Below are positions 24,787 to 34,832 of a DNA stretch of 64,000 nt, piece by piece. Numbering within the stretch: position 1 is the first letter of the stretch; each line of letters opens with the position of its first letter. The position numbers and the translations under genes are program-made. The DNA is from Gelidibacter mesophilus DSM 14095. Its GTDB lineage: Bacteria > Bacteroidota > Bacteroidia > Flavobacteriales > Flavobacteriaceae. The notes under the pieces are model-generated. The model was not told the DNA's origin and made no database searches. It saw nothing but the letters and a program-made list of their open reading frames with translations. The DNA lies in assembly GCF_000423005.1 (NCBI RefSeq), contig NZ_AUHD01000014.1:1-64000 (forward strand). The letters are read 5' to 3'.

Positions 24787-27231
24787 CTAATTCCCAATCC
24801 TAATAATATCCGCAAACAATCCCGAAGCGGTGACATCAGCACCAGCACCTGCACCTTTAATGATCATGGGTTGTTCAGGATAGCGTTGGGTGTAAAACAT
24901 GACAATATTGTCTTTTCCTTTCAGATTATAAAAGGGGTGATCTTTTGAGATTTCCTTAAGACCGACCTTAGCCGTCTTACCATCAAATTCTGCCACATAT
25001 TTTAATTGACAATCGTTCTTTTTTGCCGATGCATAAAGCTCTTGAAAGTGTGCCTCGTCAGCAATCAATGTTTTATAAAAATCATCAACAGTATCACTTT
25101 TCAAATTGCTTGTGGTTAAGAAAGAGGTGTTTTCAATGTCCTCCAAATTCATTTCGGTACCACTTTCCCGTGCTAAAATCAATATTTTTCTGGCAACATC
25201 CACGCCACTCAAATCGATACGTGGATCTGGTTCTGTGTAACCTTCTTTTTGAGCCTGCTTAACCACGTCATGGAAATTTGTAGTGTCATCAAAATTATTG
25301 AAAACAAAGTTCAAACTGCCTGATAGGACGGCCTGAATAGAGGTTATTTGATCTCCCGAAGCAATTAAATGATTGAGGGTGTCAATAATCGGTAATCCAG
25401 CACCAACATTTGTTTCAAATAAATAGGGTGCATTATATTTTACTGAAAGTCTTTTCAGATTTTTATAGTTTTCGTAAGTGCTTGAACAGGCAATTTTATT
25501 ACAGGCGACAACTGCAATACTTTCTTTGAGATATTCTCCATAAATTTTAGATACGTCTTCATTTGCGGTGACATCCACAAAGATGCTGTTTCGTAAATTG
25601 AGTTCTTTGTTTCGTTCTAAGAAACCTTCCAAAGAGGCTTTTTCCCCTGAAACCAAATCCTCTTTCCAAGTTTTCAAGTTAAGGCCGGATTCATCAAAAA
25701 TCATGGTTCTGGAATTTGATAGACCAATGACTCTTAAATTGATTTTCAAATGTTCCTTGAGATATTTTTTCTGTTGTTTAATTTGCTCTACAAGACGTTC
25801 GCCAACATTTCCAACTCCGGTTATATATACGTTAAGTTGCTTGGTTTGATCTTCAAAAAAGCTTTCGTGGATAGTGTTTAACGCTTTTTTTACATCTTTT
25901 TCAGCTATCACTGTTGAAATGTTTTTTTCTGAAGCGCCTTGGGCAATCGCTCGGATATTGATGTTATTTCTTCCTAATGCGCTAAACATTCTGCCGCTAA
26001 TACCTTGATGATTCTTCATGTTGTCACCCACTAAAGCCACAATAGATAACCCTTTCTCAACAATAATAGGATCGATTTTTTTTAAAGAAATTTCATTTTC
26101 GAACGCCAAATTAATACTAACCGAGGCGCGATTAGCATCTTTTTCATCAATACCAAAACAAATGGAATGCTCAGAAGATGCTTGTGTGATCAGAATAATA
26201 TTAATTTTTTCAAGGGCTAAGGTTCCAAAAAGACGTTTTGAAAATCCTGGTATCCCAATCATTCCGGTGCCTTGCAAGGTCAATAAAGCGATATTGCTAA
26301 TGTTACTGATGCCTTTTGCAGCTTTAGAAAACCCGTTGGTTTTGTCGTTTGTTACGGTCGTTCCAATCGCGTCAGGGACTGTTGTGTTTTTGATAAGGAT
26401 AGGAATGTTCAAATCTAAAACAGGTTGAACAGATGGGGGATATAATACTTTAGCGCCAAAATGTGAAAGCTCCATAGCTTCTTGATACGATAATCGCTCA
26501 ATGGGGTAAGCCTGTTTTACCAATTTTGGATTTGCGGTATACATGCCACTAACGTCAGTCCATATTTCTAAACGGTTGACTTTGAGTGCTGCAGCAATAA
26601 TGGCCGCAGTAAAATCTGAACCGCCACGTCCTAAAGTGGTGATCTCTCCAGATTCTGACTTTGAAATAAATCCTGGAAGTATGGTAATCTTCTGGTTACT
26701 GTTTTTAAAATAATCTTGAATCTTGGCGTTTGTAACGTTGAAATTAATTTCAGCTTTGGTAAAATTAGCGTCGGTTACCAAAAGATCTTGACTGTTCTTT
26801 CTAAGAACATTCAAACCTTTGCTTTTCATAGTCTCTGCTATGATATAAGAAGAGAGTAGCTCTCCAAAGCTCATCAGTTTATCAGAAGTTTTAGGAGACA
26901 GCTCATTGATAAGGTAAATACCGTCCAATAAACTTTTTAAACTCGCCAATTTGCTTTCAATGTACTCTTTTACCGTTTCGTTTTGATTCGGAATAAGCTC
27001 AGATAAAATTTTAAGATGGATCTCTTTGATTGTTTTGAATTCAGTGAGGTAACTTTCATTTTTTTGCTGGGCAAATTCCCCAGCTCTCAATAGCTTATCG
27101 GTGATGCCGCCTACTGCCGAAACGACGCAAATAACGGATTCATTTTGTGAATAATTATCGAGAATAGTGATGACTTTTTTTATGTTTTCTGCGGAACCAA
27201 CTGATGTTCCGCCAAATTTTAATACGTTCAT
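24787..27231 (-). CDS. thrA: Bifunctional aspartate kinase / homoserine dehydrogenase I
   Basis: An 814-residue fusion that catalyses the first and third steps of the aspartate pathway. The kinase domain starts MNVLKFGGTSVGSAENI and contains TTLGRGGSDFTAA. ACT-type regulatory repeats follow at about 310-460 (LLTLQGTGMIGIPG; IVALVGDNMKNHQG). The homoserine dehydrogenase domain begins near 465 (VYITGVGNVGERLVEQI) and includes EPDPRIDLSGVDVARKILILARE and AGAGADVTASGLFADI. Threonine feedback through the ACT repeats is expected from the family. About 280 bp separate it from the divergent nnr gene. Confidence 0.95.
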   Translation of the reverse strand: MNVLKFGGTSVGSAENIKKVITILDNYSQNESVICVVSAVGGITDKLLRAGEFAQQKNESYLTEFKTIKEIHLKILSELIPNQNETVKEYIESKLASLKSLLDGIYLINELSPKTSDKLMSFGELLSSYIIAETMKSKGLNVLRKNSQDLLVTDANFTKAEINFNVTNAKIQDYFKNSNQKITILPGFISKSESGEITTLGRGGSDFTAAIIAAALKVNRLEIWTDVSGMYTANPKLVKQAYPIERLSYQEAMELSHFGAKVLYPPSVQPVLDLNIPILIKNTTVPDAIGTTVTNDKTNGFSKAAKGISNISNIALLTLQGTGMIGIPGFSKRLFGTLALEKINIILITQASSEHSICFGIDEKDANRASVSINLAFENEISLKKIDPIIVEKGLSIVALVGDNMKNHQGISGRMFSALGRNNINIRAIAQGASEKNISTVIAEKDVKKALNTIHESFFEDQTKQLNVYITGVGNVGERLVEQIKQQKKYLKEHLKINLRVIGLSNSRTMIFDESGLNLKTWKEDLVSGEKASLEGFLERNKELNLRNSIFVDVTANEDVSKIYGEYLKESIAVVACNKIACSSTYENYKNLKRLSVKYNAPYLFETNVGAGLPIIDTLNHLIASGDQITSIQAVLSGSLNFVFNNFDDTTNFHDVVKQAQKEGYTEPDPRIDLSGVDVARKILILARESGTEMNLEDIENTSFLTTSNLKSDTVDDFYKTLIADEAHFQELYASAKKNDCQLKYVAEFDGKTAKVGLKEISKDHPFYNLKGKDNIVMFYTQRYPEQPMIIKGAGAGADVTASGLFADIIRIGN

Positions 27232-27413
27232 GGTCGGTAGTATGATGATTTAAATAAATAAAATGAATTAAAAAAAATGCAGGACGAGATAAAATATAAC
27301 AATTAACCCCAAAGGGTAATAATGTTAAAAGTAGAATTTCCTTTGGTAGAAATAAAGGTCATAAAAACATTTTTTATGTAGTGTAAAGTATGCATATCTT
27401 GGTCTATACCTTT

Positions 27414-27421
27414 CAAATGTA
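27414..27421 (-). promoter_or_regulatory. Candidate -7 box for thrA
   Basis: CAAATGTA here reads TACATTTG on the minus strand, matching TAnnTTTG. It would give a leader of about 175 nt before thrA. I found no matching TTG box and no clear attenuator hairpin with a T-run in the leader, so this is tentative. Confidence 0.3.
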
Positions 27422-27509
27422 TTATTTTTACTTTAATAAAAAAACTTAAAGACCTTTTTTGGAAATAAAAGGTAAATTATTAAGTATATCATAAAAAATC
27501 ACTCTTAAA

Positions 27510-29066
27510 ATGAAGATATTCTCAAAAGAACAAATCTATAAAGGCGATGAATTGACAGCTAAAAAGCAAAACATCAGTTCTACGGAATTAATGGAACGCG
27601 CAGGAACGCAAATCTTTAATTGGTTTCATCAGCGGATGCAAGGTGCCCAAGTGCCCATTCATGTATTTTGTGGAATTGGCAATAACGGTGGTGATGGCTT
27701 GGTCGTAGCTAGGCAATTAATAAATTACGGTTATAATGTGCATACCTATGTTGTGAATTGCAGTGACAAGCGTACCAAGGATTTTTTGGTCAATTATGAC
27801 CGTATCAAACAAACCACGAAGAAATGGCCAACAATGCTTAATTGTCAAGCCGATTTTCCGCCAATTGGTCCAGATGACATCATTGTAGATGCTGTTTTTG
27901 GAATAGGCCTGAATAGACCTGCCAATGAGTGGGTGCAAGGCTTGTTTCAGCATTTTAGGGCGTCAAAGGCCTTTACATTGGCTATTGATTTACCATCAGG
28001 ACTCTATTCGGATGACGTTCCAGAAGATGAGAATAGTGTGGTTTGGGCAGATTACACACTGAGCTTTCAAAGTCCAAAACTGGTGTTCTTCCTTCCTGAA
28101 ACTTCAAAATATACGAAACAATGGGAAGTGCTGGATATCGGTATTGATCCTGAATTTTTACAAATGACAGAAACTGAGGTAGAACTCATTGGTAAAAATG
28201 AGATGATAACTATTTATAAACCACGCGAGAAATTTTCTAACAAGGGCATTTACGGTCACGGGTTAATAATTGGTGGCAGTTATGGTAAAATAGGCGCAGT
28301 GTTGCTTTCAGGAAGAGGTGCATTGGCCTCTGGTGCAGGCTTGGTAACTGCTTTTATTCCTAAATGTGGCTATATCCCGATGCAATCGGCGTTCCCGGAA
28401 GCCATGGTTATCACGGATGTCGATGAAGAGAAGATTACCGCCATCGATTTTGACATAAAACCGACCGCCATTGGGATTGGGATGGGTATGGATGTAGATG
28501 GGAAAACGCATTTGGCGTTTCAAAAGTTATTAAAATCGAATACCGTAGCCATTGTAATTGATGCTGACGGGCTTAATTTATTGTCCAAGCATAAATCGGA
28601 TTTAAAACTATTAAAGCCTCAAACTGTATTGACGCCGCACCCAAAGGAATTGGAACGACTCATTGGGAAATGGAAAAATGATTTTGATAAATTGAAAAAA
28701 GCTAAAGCGTTCTCAAAGAAATACGGTTGCATTCTCGTCATCAAAGGTGCACATACCATCACGGTATTTGAGGAAAAATTGTATATCAACTCCACAGGTA
28801 ACCCTGGGTTATCAACAGGAGGAACGGGGGATGTGTTAACAGGCATTATCACCGGACTTATTTGCCAAGGTTATGAAGCTTTAACTGCCGCTTTATTTGG
28901 AGTGTATTTGCATGGAAAATCGGCAGACATCGCTGTTGAAGACTACGGCTATCAAAGTTTGACCGCAAGTCATATTATTGATTATTTAGGACAGGCATAT
29001 CTTGATTTATTTACAAAGCCACCGGTACAACCGCAGCCTGAACCAGAAGAAGAAAATGAGAATTAG
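27510..29066 (+). CDS. nnr: Bifunctional NAD(P)H-hydrate epimerase / ADP-dependent dehydratase
   Basis: A 518-residue metabolite-repair enzyme. The N-terminal YjeF_N epimerase domain (about 1-215) has CGIGNNGGDGLVVARQL and DAVFGIGLNRP. The C-terminal ribokinase-like dehydratase domain (about 225-500) has GHGLIIGGSYGKIGAVLLSGRGAL, TVLTPHPKELERL and NPGLSTGGTGDVLTGIITGL with the catalytic GTGD. Together they repair hydrated NAD(P)H. A Pro/Glu-rich tail ends the protein. It is monocistronic with its own terminator. Confidence 0.93.
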   Translation: MKIFSKEQIYKGDELTAKKQNISSTELMERAGTQIFNWFHQRMQGAQVPIHVFCGIGNNGGDGLVVARQLINYGYNVHTYVVNCSDKRTKDFLVNYDRIKQTTKKWPTMLNCQADFPPIGPDDIIVDAVFGIGLNRPANEWVQGLFQHFRASKAFTLAIDLPSGLYSDDVPEDENSVVWADYTLSFQSPKLVFFLPETSKYTKQWEVLDIGIDPEFLQMTETEVELIGKNEMITIYKPREKFSNKGIYGHGLIIGGSYGKIGAVLLSGRGALASGAGLVTAFIPKCGYIPMQSAFPEAMVITDVDEEKITAIDFDIKPTAIGIGMGMDVDGKTHLAFQKLLKSNTVAIVIDADGLNLLSKHKSDLKLLKPQTVLTPHPKELERLIGKWKNDFDKLKKAKAFSKKYGCILVIKGAHTITVFEEKLYINSTGNPGLSTGGTGDVLTGIITGLICQGYEALTAALFGVYLHGKSADIAVEDYGYQSLTASHIIDYLGQAYLDLFTKPPVQPQPEPEEENEN

Positions 29067-29073
29067 AAAATGC

Positions 29074-29113
29074 AAAAACCGCACTTGAATAGTTAAATTT
29101 AAGTGCGGTTTTT
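29074..29113. terminator. Bidirectional intrinsic terminator after nnr
   Basis: AAAAACCGCACTT (29074-29086) pairs with AAGTGCGGTTTTT (29101-29113), 13 bp with a 14-nt loop. It serves nnr on the plus strand and the TlpA-like gene (stop 29134) on the minus strand. Confidence 0.85.
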
Positions 29114-29133
29114 AATTTGGATTCGTTGGCTTA

Positions 29134-30171
29134 CTAAATGTTTAAACTGTCAAATAGTTCTACTAATTTTTTACTCGACGGTCTTGGTGCATTTGCATCC
29201 ACAACGTTCCCATTTGGATCGATAAGAATGAATCTCGGAATACCGTTGATCTTATAATTCTTTACAAAATCTGATTCCCAGTTTTTATCTGAAAACAATT
29301 GAATGCCAACGAGGTTTTTTTCTTCTATCATCGTTCTCCATTTGTTCTTAGCTACCTCGAGATCGCCGCCACCACTTCTCATGGCATCATCAATGGAAAT
29401 ACTTAAAAATTGGATGTTTTTATCCTGGTAATCTGCCTCAAGTTTTTTCAAAGATGGTATTTCTGCGATACAAGGTCCACACCAAGTAGCCCATACATCA
29501 ACATATACATATTTTCCTTTTAAATCTGCTAATGAGGTTGTGCCTCCTTTGTAATTTTCGTAATTCTCAAATGTTGGAGAAGGAGAACCTACCGGAAATT
29601 GTTCTCTTACCGCAATCGATTCTGCAAAATAATTTTGGTACATATTCAGCATAGGATCCAAATTGTTTTTGGCCATATTGGTAAGTGTGCTGTCAATGTT
29701 TTTGTCGCGATTATAAAATGTGGTTAATTTATTTCTGATATCCTTCATTTCTTCTTTTAGACCTTCTGAACTCAAACTACTCAACTTATCTTGATCCAAT
29801 AATTCCTTCTCTAGCTTCAATTGTTCGATCAGATAATTATTGTGCTCTGAACCAGCTCCTGAAAACTCCATAGTTTCCTCTAAGTTCTCAGCGTCTGCCT
29901 TCAACTCAATATCAAAACCATTTTTTAAGAAAACTGGTGCTGCCACATTCCCATTAAAAAAGCCAAAAACCTCAGGTTGACTGATTTTGAGCGTATCAGA
30001 AAAAGAGCCGTCCTCTCCCAGCAGGATGGTTTTGGTTAGTGTTCTGTTTCGCAATAAAATGGAATCACTTGATTTATTGGAGATTTTTCCAGAAATAGTC
30101 ACATAATCTTTAGGTTCTTCTTTACAGGACACAATTGCGAGTGCACATAAGAAAACAAATATATTTTTCAT
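29134..30171 (-). CDS. TlpA-like thioredoxin-fold lipoprotein with DUF4369 domain
   Basis: A 345-residue envelope lipoprotein. The signal MKNIFVFLCALAIVSCKEEP has a lipobox ending at Cys16. A DUF4369-type domain (about 25-120, starting VTISGKISNKSSDSI) precedes a helical linker. The C-terminal thioredoxin-like domain has GKYVYVDVWATWCGPCIAEIPSLKK with the CxxC, and GIPRFILIDPNG with the cis-Pro. Proteins of this build are common in Bacteroidota as membrane-bound thiol-disulfide oxidoreductases. The frame is open 47 codons upstream, but ATG 30171 gives the lipoprotein signal and a promoter-like box lies 20 bp upstream of it. Confidence 0.88.
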   Translation of the reverse strand: MKNIFVFLCALAIVSCKEEPKDYVTISGKISNKSSDSILLRNRTLTKTILLGEDGSFSDTLKISQPEVFGFFNGNVAAPVFLKNGFDIELKADAENLEETMEFSGAGSEHNNYLIEQLKLEKELLDQDKLSSLSSEGLKEEMKDIRNKLTTFYNRDKNIDSTLTNMAKNNLDPMLNMYQNYFAESIAVREQFPVGSPSPTFENYENYKGGTTSLADLKGKYVYVDVWATWCGPCIAEIPSLKKLEADYQDKNIQFLSISIDDAMRSGGGDLEVAKNKWRTMIEEKNLVGIQLFSDKNWESDFVKNYKINGIPRFILIDPNGNVVDANAPRPSSKKLVELFDSLNI

Positions 30172-30190
30172 GGTTATAATTTTAAGCTGC

Positions 30191-30198
30191 CAAAAGTA
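30191..30198 (-). promoter_or_regulatory. Candidate -7 box for the TlpA-like gene
   Basis: CAAAAGTA reads TACTTTTG on the minus strand, a full match to TAnnTTTG, 20 bp upstream of ATG 30171. The TTG expected upstream is poorly placed. Confidence 0.4.
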
Positions 30199-30295
30199 AT
30201 AGTTTGCGTACACAAAGAAGAAAATTTTATTAATTATTAACATTTGTTGTATAAGGCGTAGGTATTGCCCATTTTTGAACACTGAAATTAGAATA

Positions 30296-31807
30296 ATGGA
30301 CTTAATACACACTATATCTTCAAAAACCTTAGAATTAGCGACGCTAAGTGATATTATATTTTACGATAAAAAGATTGAACTTTCAGAGGAAGCTATTTCT
30401 AAAATAAATAATTGCAGGAAATATTTAAATGAAAGAATGGTTGGCCAAGACGAACCTATTTACGGAATCAATACGGGCTTTGGTTCTTTATATAATGTAA
30501 AAATATCTAAAGATAAACTCACACAGCTTCAGGAAAATTTGGTCATGTCTCACGCTTGTGGTATTGGAGATAAAGTTCCAAATAATATTGTGAAATTGAT
30601 GTTGTTGTTAAAAGTACAAGCTTTAAGTTATGGACATAGTGGCGTACAACTGGAGACAGTTTTACGTTTGGTCGATTTCTATAATAATGACGTACTGCCT
30701 ATTGTCTATACCCAAGGTTCATTAGGGGCATCTGGAGATTTAGCGCCTTTGGCACATTTGGCATTACCTTTAATTGGTAGAGGAGAGGTGTGGTATGATG
30801 GAAAAGTGATGACTGCTGAAGCGATGATGAAGCACTTTAATTGGCAGCCCATCACATTATTGTCCAAAGAAGGTTTGGCACTTTTAAACGGTACTCAATT
30901 TATGAGTGCCTATGGGGCTCATTTATTAATGAAGAGTTATAAACTTTCTTATTTTGCCGATTTTATTGGAAGTATTTCTTTAGATGCTTTTGATGGACGG
31001 ATTGAGCCTTTCAATGAATTGGTACATTTGGTAAGACCACATAACGGTCAGTTAAAAACAGCGGCGCGCATTAGGGAGTTTTTGGAGAACAGTGAGCTTA
31101 TTTCACAGAAAAAACAGCATGTTCAAGATCCATATTCGTTTAGATGCATGCCTCAAGTTCATGGCGCTACCAAGGATACCTTAGAATTTGTGCATAAAAC
31201 CTTAAAGACTGAAATCAATTCAGTTACGGATAACCCAAATATTTTTATAGAGGAGAATGAGATCATCTCTGGAGGTAATTTTCATGGACAGCCTTTGGCA
31301 TTAGCTTTAGATTATTTAAAGATTGCAATGGCCGAAATCGGAAACATCTCAGAACGTCGGACCTATCAATTAATTTCAGGTTTGCGCGGACTTCCAACAT
31401 TTTTGGTGGATAATCCGGGGCTTAATTCAGGATTTATGATTCCCCAATATACCGCAGCCAGCATTGTCAGTGCCAATAAACAATTGGCAACGCCCGCAAG
31501 TGTAGACTCTATTGTATCGTCAAACGGTCAGGAAGATCATGTCAGTATGGGGGCAAATTCGGCAACCCAAGCATATACCTTAGTGTATAATGTGGAAAGA
31601 ATATTGGCCATTGAATTGTTAAATGCGTCCCAAGCCATGAGCTTTAGAAAACCTAAAACCTCTTCACCATTGATAGAGACGTTTTTAAAGAGTTATCAAA
31701 CTGAAATTAAATTTGTGACCCAAGATGAAATATTTCATGATCTTATCGTGAAATCTATAGATTTCATCGCTGATTTTTCAATTGAAAATGACCTGATTTT
31801 CGATTAA
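30296..31807 (+). CDS. hutH: Histidine ammonia-lyase
   Basis: A 503-residue aromatic amino acid lyase that removes ammonia from histidine to give urocanate. The Ala-Ser-Gly that cyclises to the MIO group is at residues 145-147 in QGSLGASGDLAPLAHLALPLIG. Tyr56 in YGINTGFGSL, DPYSFRCMPQVHGA and NFHGQPLALALD are further family marks. Histidase identity is favoured over Phe/Tyr lyase by the SMGANSATQA-type C-terminal region and by a hut-type arginase-family gene at the right edge, but other hut genes are not adjacent. The frame is open to 30275; ATG 30296 (MDLIHTISS) is preferred. Confidence 0.88.
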   Translation: MDLIHTISSKTLELATLSDIIFYDKKIELSEEAISKINNCRKYLNERMVGQDEPIYGINTGFGSLYNVKISKDKLTQLQENLVMSHACGIGDKVPNNIVKLMLLLKVQALSYGHSGVQLETVLRLVDFYNNDVLPIVYTQGSLGASGDLAPLAHLALPLIGRGEVWYDGKVMTAEAMMKHFNWQPITLLSKEGLALLNGTQFMSAYGAHLLMKSYKLSYFADFIGSISLDAFDGRIEPFNELVHLVRPHNGQLKTAARIREFLENSELISQKKQHVQDPYSFRCMPQVHGATKDTLEFVHKTLKTEINSVTDNPNIFIEENEIISGGNFHGQPLALALDYLKIAMAEIGNISERRTYQLISGLRGLPTFLVDNPGLNSGFMIPQYTAASIVSANKQLATPASVDSIVSSNGQEDHVSMGANSATQAYTLVYNVERILAIELLNASQAMSFRKPKTSSPLIETFLKSYQTEIKFVTQDEIFHDLIVKSIDFIADFSIENDLIFD

Positions 31808-31826
31808 GTATGATCACATGATTTGT

Positions 31827-32198
31827 TTAATGATCCAGAATAGACCTTGTCCAAGAAACCGCATCTTGTAGATCGTGAAAGATTTCAAAGGGTTTGTTGT
31901 GTAGGAATAATTTCTCTATTTCAGCATTGGATTTGGCCTTAAAATCTTTGGAGACCACTGCAAACCCCTTTAGATTTTTAATTTTTGAAGTTTCGATGTA
32001 GGTTGTAGGATCAACGGCGTAAGAATTGATGCGGTGGGTGATATAGACAAAATCTTTTTTATAAAAAAAAACCTCCACGACCTCCTTTAGCAAATTATTA
32101 TGTTTTGGTAGCACTGTAAGTCCTTCATTTATAATGACGATCATATAATCCTCATAAATGTGTATGTCACAAAAGTCAAACCTCAATAAATCAGTCAT
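31827..32198 (-). CDS. Hypothetical protein, STAS/SpoIIAA-like size
   Basis: A 123-residue cytosolic protein starting MTDLLRFDFCDIHIYEDYMIVIINEGLTVLP. It has alternating strands and helices, a YITHRINSYAVDPTTYIETSK middle and a KNLKGFAVVSKDF segment. The pattern is reminiscent of SpoIIAA/STAS-like proteins of Bacteroidota, but there is no firm motif. The frame extends upstream to 32282 through the clpC terminator hairpin, so that extension is not a real start; ATG 32198 is chosen. It follows clpC on the same strand but is separated from it by a strong terminator. Confidence 0.65.
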   Translation of the reverse strand: MTDLLRFDFCDIHIYEDYMIVIINEGLTVLPKHNNLLKEVVEVFFYKKDFVYITHRINSYAVDPTTYIETSKIKNLKGFAVVSKDFKAKSNAEIEKLFLHNKPFEIFHDLQDAVSWTRSILDH

Positions 32199-32231
32199 AC
32201 ATAAAGTTATGCAATAACAAAGCACAAACAA

Positions 32232-32263
32232 AAAAAGCATCTGAATATTTTCAGATGCTTTTT
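32232..32263. terminator. Strong bidirectional intrinsic terminator after clpC
   Basis: A perfect 14-bp stem, AAAAAGCATCTGAA (32232-32245) with TTCAGATGCTTTTT (32250-32263), and a TATT loop. It lies 20 bp past the clpC stop on the minus strand. Confidence 0.9.
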
Positions 32264-32282
32264 GTTTTTCACGGGATTTCAA

Positions 32283-34832
32283 TTATGATTCCGTTTGTTT
32301 TTCAGGTTTTTCAATCTGGATTACCAATTCATTGGATTCCTTGTCGAGATCCATCGTAATGGTGTCACCTTCATTGATATGCGCGGTAATGATCTCTTCG
32401 GCTAAGGTGTCTTCAACATATTTTTGAATGGCACGCTTTAACGGTCGAGCCCCATATTGTTGGTCAAATCCTTTCTCAGCAATATAATCTTTCGCATCAG
32501 TGGTAAGTTTGAGTTCATAGCCCAAATCTTTAATCCGTAGAATTAATTTCTCCAATTCAATATCAATAATTTTATTGATATGTTCTTTTTCTAAGGTATT
32601 GAATACCATGACGTCGTCAATACGATTTAAAAACTCAGGAGCAAAGGCTTTTTTAAGGGCATTTTCAATAATGCTCTTGGAGTTGTCACTGGCTTGAGCA
32701 GCTTTCGCTGCCGTTCCAAATCCAACACCTTGTCCGAAGTCCTTCAATTTGCGAGCGCCAATATTAGAGGTCATGATGATGATCGTATTTCTAAAATCAA
32801 TTTTACGACCAAGACTATCTGTTAGAAAGCCGTCATCCAATACTTGTAACAACATATTAAATACATCAGGATGTGCTTTTTCAATTTCATCCAACAATAG
32901 GACAGAATAAGGTTTGCGTCTTATTTTTTCTGTCAATTGTCCACCCTCTTCGTAACCGACATATCCTGGAGGTGCACCAACAAGTCTTGATATCGCGAAT
33001 TTTTCCATATACTCACTCATATCAATTCTTATAAGGGCATCATCACTATCAAAAAGTTGTTTGGCCAAAACTTTAGCCAATTGTGTTTTACCAACACCTG
33101 TTTGACCCAAAAATATAAATGACCCAATTGGTTTGTTGGGGTCTTTAAGTCCAGCACGATTACGCTGAATGGCCTTTACGACCTTAGCAACTGCTTCATC
33201 TTGGCCAATAACTTTGCCTTTTATAAGTTCTGGTAAAATGGCAAGTTTGTTGCTTTCAGTCTGTGCTATTCTGTTTACTGGAATACCAGTCATCATCGAT
33301 ACCACATCAGCCACATTGTCCTCAGTTACAACTTCTTTGTGAAGCTTGGTTTCCTCTTCCCATTTTTCTTGGGCGACTGCCAACTCTTTTTCTAAGCGTT
33401 TTTCATCATCGCGCAATTTGGCCGCCTCTTCATACTTTTGCTTTTTAACCACGGTGTTTTTAGTTTCCTTAACATCTTCCAATTGCTTTTCAAGCTCTAA
33501 AATTTGTTTAGGCACATCAATATTCGTGATATGGACTCTTGATCCGGCTTCATCCAAAGCATCAATAGCTTTGTCTGGTAGGAAGCGTTCAGTCATATAT
33601 CTGTTGGTCAATTTTACACAAGCTTCTATGGCTTCTGGTGTATATTGCACATTATGATGTTCTTCATATTTCTCTTTGATGTTCTCCAATATCTGAATGG
33701 TCTCTTCAACAGTTGTCGGTTCTACAATCACTTTTTGAAAACGACGCTCTAAGGCACCATCTTTTTCGATATACTGTCTATATTCATCCAAAGTAGTAGC
33801 ACCAATACATTGTATTTCGCCACGTGCCAACGCTGGCTTAAACATATTGGAAGCGTCCAGACTCCCGGTAGCACCACCGGCACCTACAATGGTATGGATC
33901 TCATCAATAAATAGAATAATATCATCATTCTTTTCAAGTTCGTTCATCACCGCTTTCATTCGCTCTTCAAATTGTCCTCGGTATTTGGTTCCGGCCACTA
34001 AACTCGCCAGATCCAGAGTAACCACACGTTTGTTGAAAAGTATACGGGATACTTTACGCTTAATGATGCGGAGCGCAAGTCCTTCGGCGATGGCCGATTT
34101 TCCAACACCCGGCTCGCCAATGAGCAATGGGTTGTTCTTTTTCCGTCTGCTCAAAATTTGTGAGACGCGTTCTATTTCTTTTTCTCGACCAACTACAGGA
34201 TCCAATTTACCTTCCTCCGCCATTACCGTTAAATCGCGACCAAAATTGTCTAAAACTGGCGTTTTTGACTTTTTGACACCTTTTGTGGTTGATTGGCTAA
34301 AAGGGTTTTGTTTGTTATCATCCTCATCATTGGCATCCTCATCAGAAAATGACTCTGCTTTTGGAGATTCTGTATAGTCATCATTGTTAGTTATCATAGA
34401 TTTGAATTGTTCTTTAACGTTATCGTAATCCACTTTAAGCTTATTCAATAGCTTCGTGGTGGGATCATTTTCATTTCTTAAGATGCACAATAATAAATGT
34501 GCCGTATTGATTGAGGTGCTCTGAAATAGCTTAGCTTCTAAAAATGTTGTTTTAAGGGCACGCTCGGCCTGTCTTGTTAAATGTAGGTTTTTCTTTTCAT
34601 TTGACACGATAGTATTGCTCGGGTTTGCCGGGCTTAAGATTTCTACTTTGCGACGTAGGTGGTTTAAATCAATCTCTAGCGCGCTCAATATATCAATAGC
34701 TTTGCCGTTGCCATCTCTTAGCAAACCTAGCATTAAATGTTCTGTTCCTATAAAATCATGCCCTAACCTTAAAGCTTCTTCTTTGCTGTAGGCTATAACA
34801 TCTTTGACTCTTGGGGAAAAATTATCATCCAT
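32283..34832 (-). CDS. clpC: ATP-dependent Clp protease ATPase subunit ClpC
   Basis: An 849-residue HSP100 unfoldase. The N-domain holds two Clp_N repeats (about 1-145). AAA1 carries Walker A GEPGVGKSA and LFIDEIHTIVGAGGATG. A short coiled middle region with a UVR-like motif (KKQKYEEAAKLRDDEKRLEKE) distinguishes ClpC from ClpA. AAA2 has GQTGVGKTQLAK, EYMEKFAISRLVGAPPGYVGYEEGG and VLLLDEIEKAHPDVFN, then a ClpB-type D2 small domain. It feeds substrates to ClpP. It is divergent from gyrA across 260 bp. Confidence 0.95.
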   Translation of the reverse strand: MDDNFSPRVKDVIAYSKEEALRLGHDFIGTEHLMLGLLRDGNGKAIDILSALEIDLNHLRRKVEILSPANPSNTIVSNEKKNLHLTRQAERALKTTFLEAKLFQSTSINTAHLLLCILRNENDPTTKLLNKLKVDYDNVKEQFKSMITNNDDYTESPKAESFSDEDANDEDDNKQNPFSQSTTKGVKKSKTPVLDNFGRDLTVMAEEGKLDPVVGREKEIERVSQILSRRKKNNPLLIGEPGVGKSAIAEGLALRIIKRKVSRILFNKRVVTLDLASLVAGTKYRGQFEERMKAVMNELEKNDDIILFIDEIHTIVGAGGATGSLDASNMFKPALARGEIQCIGATTLDEYRQYIEKDGALERRFQKVIVEPTTVEETIQILENIKEKYEEHHNVQYTPEAIEACVKLTNRYMTERFLPDKAIDALDEAGSRVHITNIDVPKQILELEKQLEDVKETKNTVVKKQKYEEAAKLRDDEKRLEKELAVAQEKWEEETKLHKEVVTEDNVADVVSMMTGIPVNRIAQTESNKLAILPELIKGKVIGQDEAVAKVVKAIQRNRAGLKDPNKPIGSFIFLGQTGVGKTQLAKVLAKQLFDSDDALIRIDMSEYMEKFAISRLVGAPPGYVGYEEGGQLTEKIRRKPYSVLLLDEIEKAHPDVFNMLLQVLDDGFLTDSLGRKIDFRNTIIIMTSNIGARKLKDFGQGVGFGTAAKAAQASDNSKSIIENALKKAFAPEFLNRIDDVMVFNTLEKEHINKIIDIELEKLILRIKDLGYELKLTTDAKDYIAEKGFDQQYGARPLKRAIQKYVEDTLAEEIITAHINEGDTITMDLDKESNELVIQIEKPEKQTES

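Noticed and set aside
27232-27509. Threonine attenuator in the thrA leader
   Set aside because: A short ACCC/GGGT inverted repeat exists but no T-run follows it and no leader peptide rich in Thr codons was found.
33263-34377. Plus-strand open frames within clpC (61, 103 and 176 codons)
   Set aside because: They mirror the strongly conserved clpC frame and show Ser/Arg-rich composition typical of antisense shadows.
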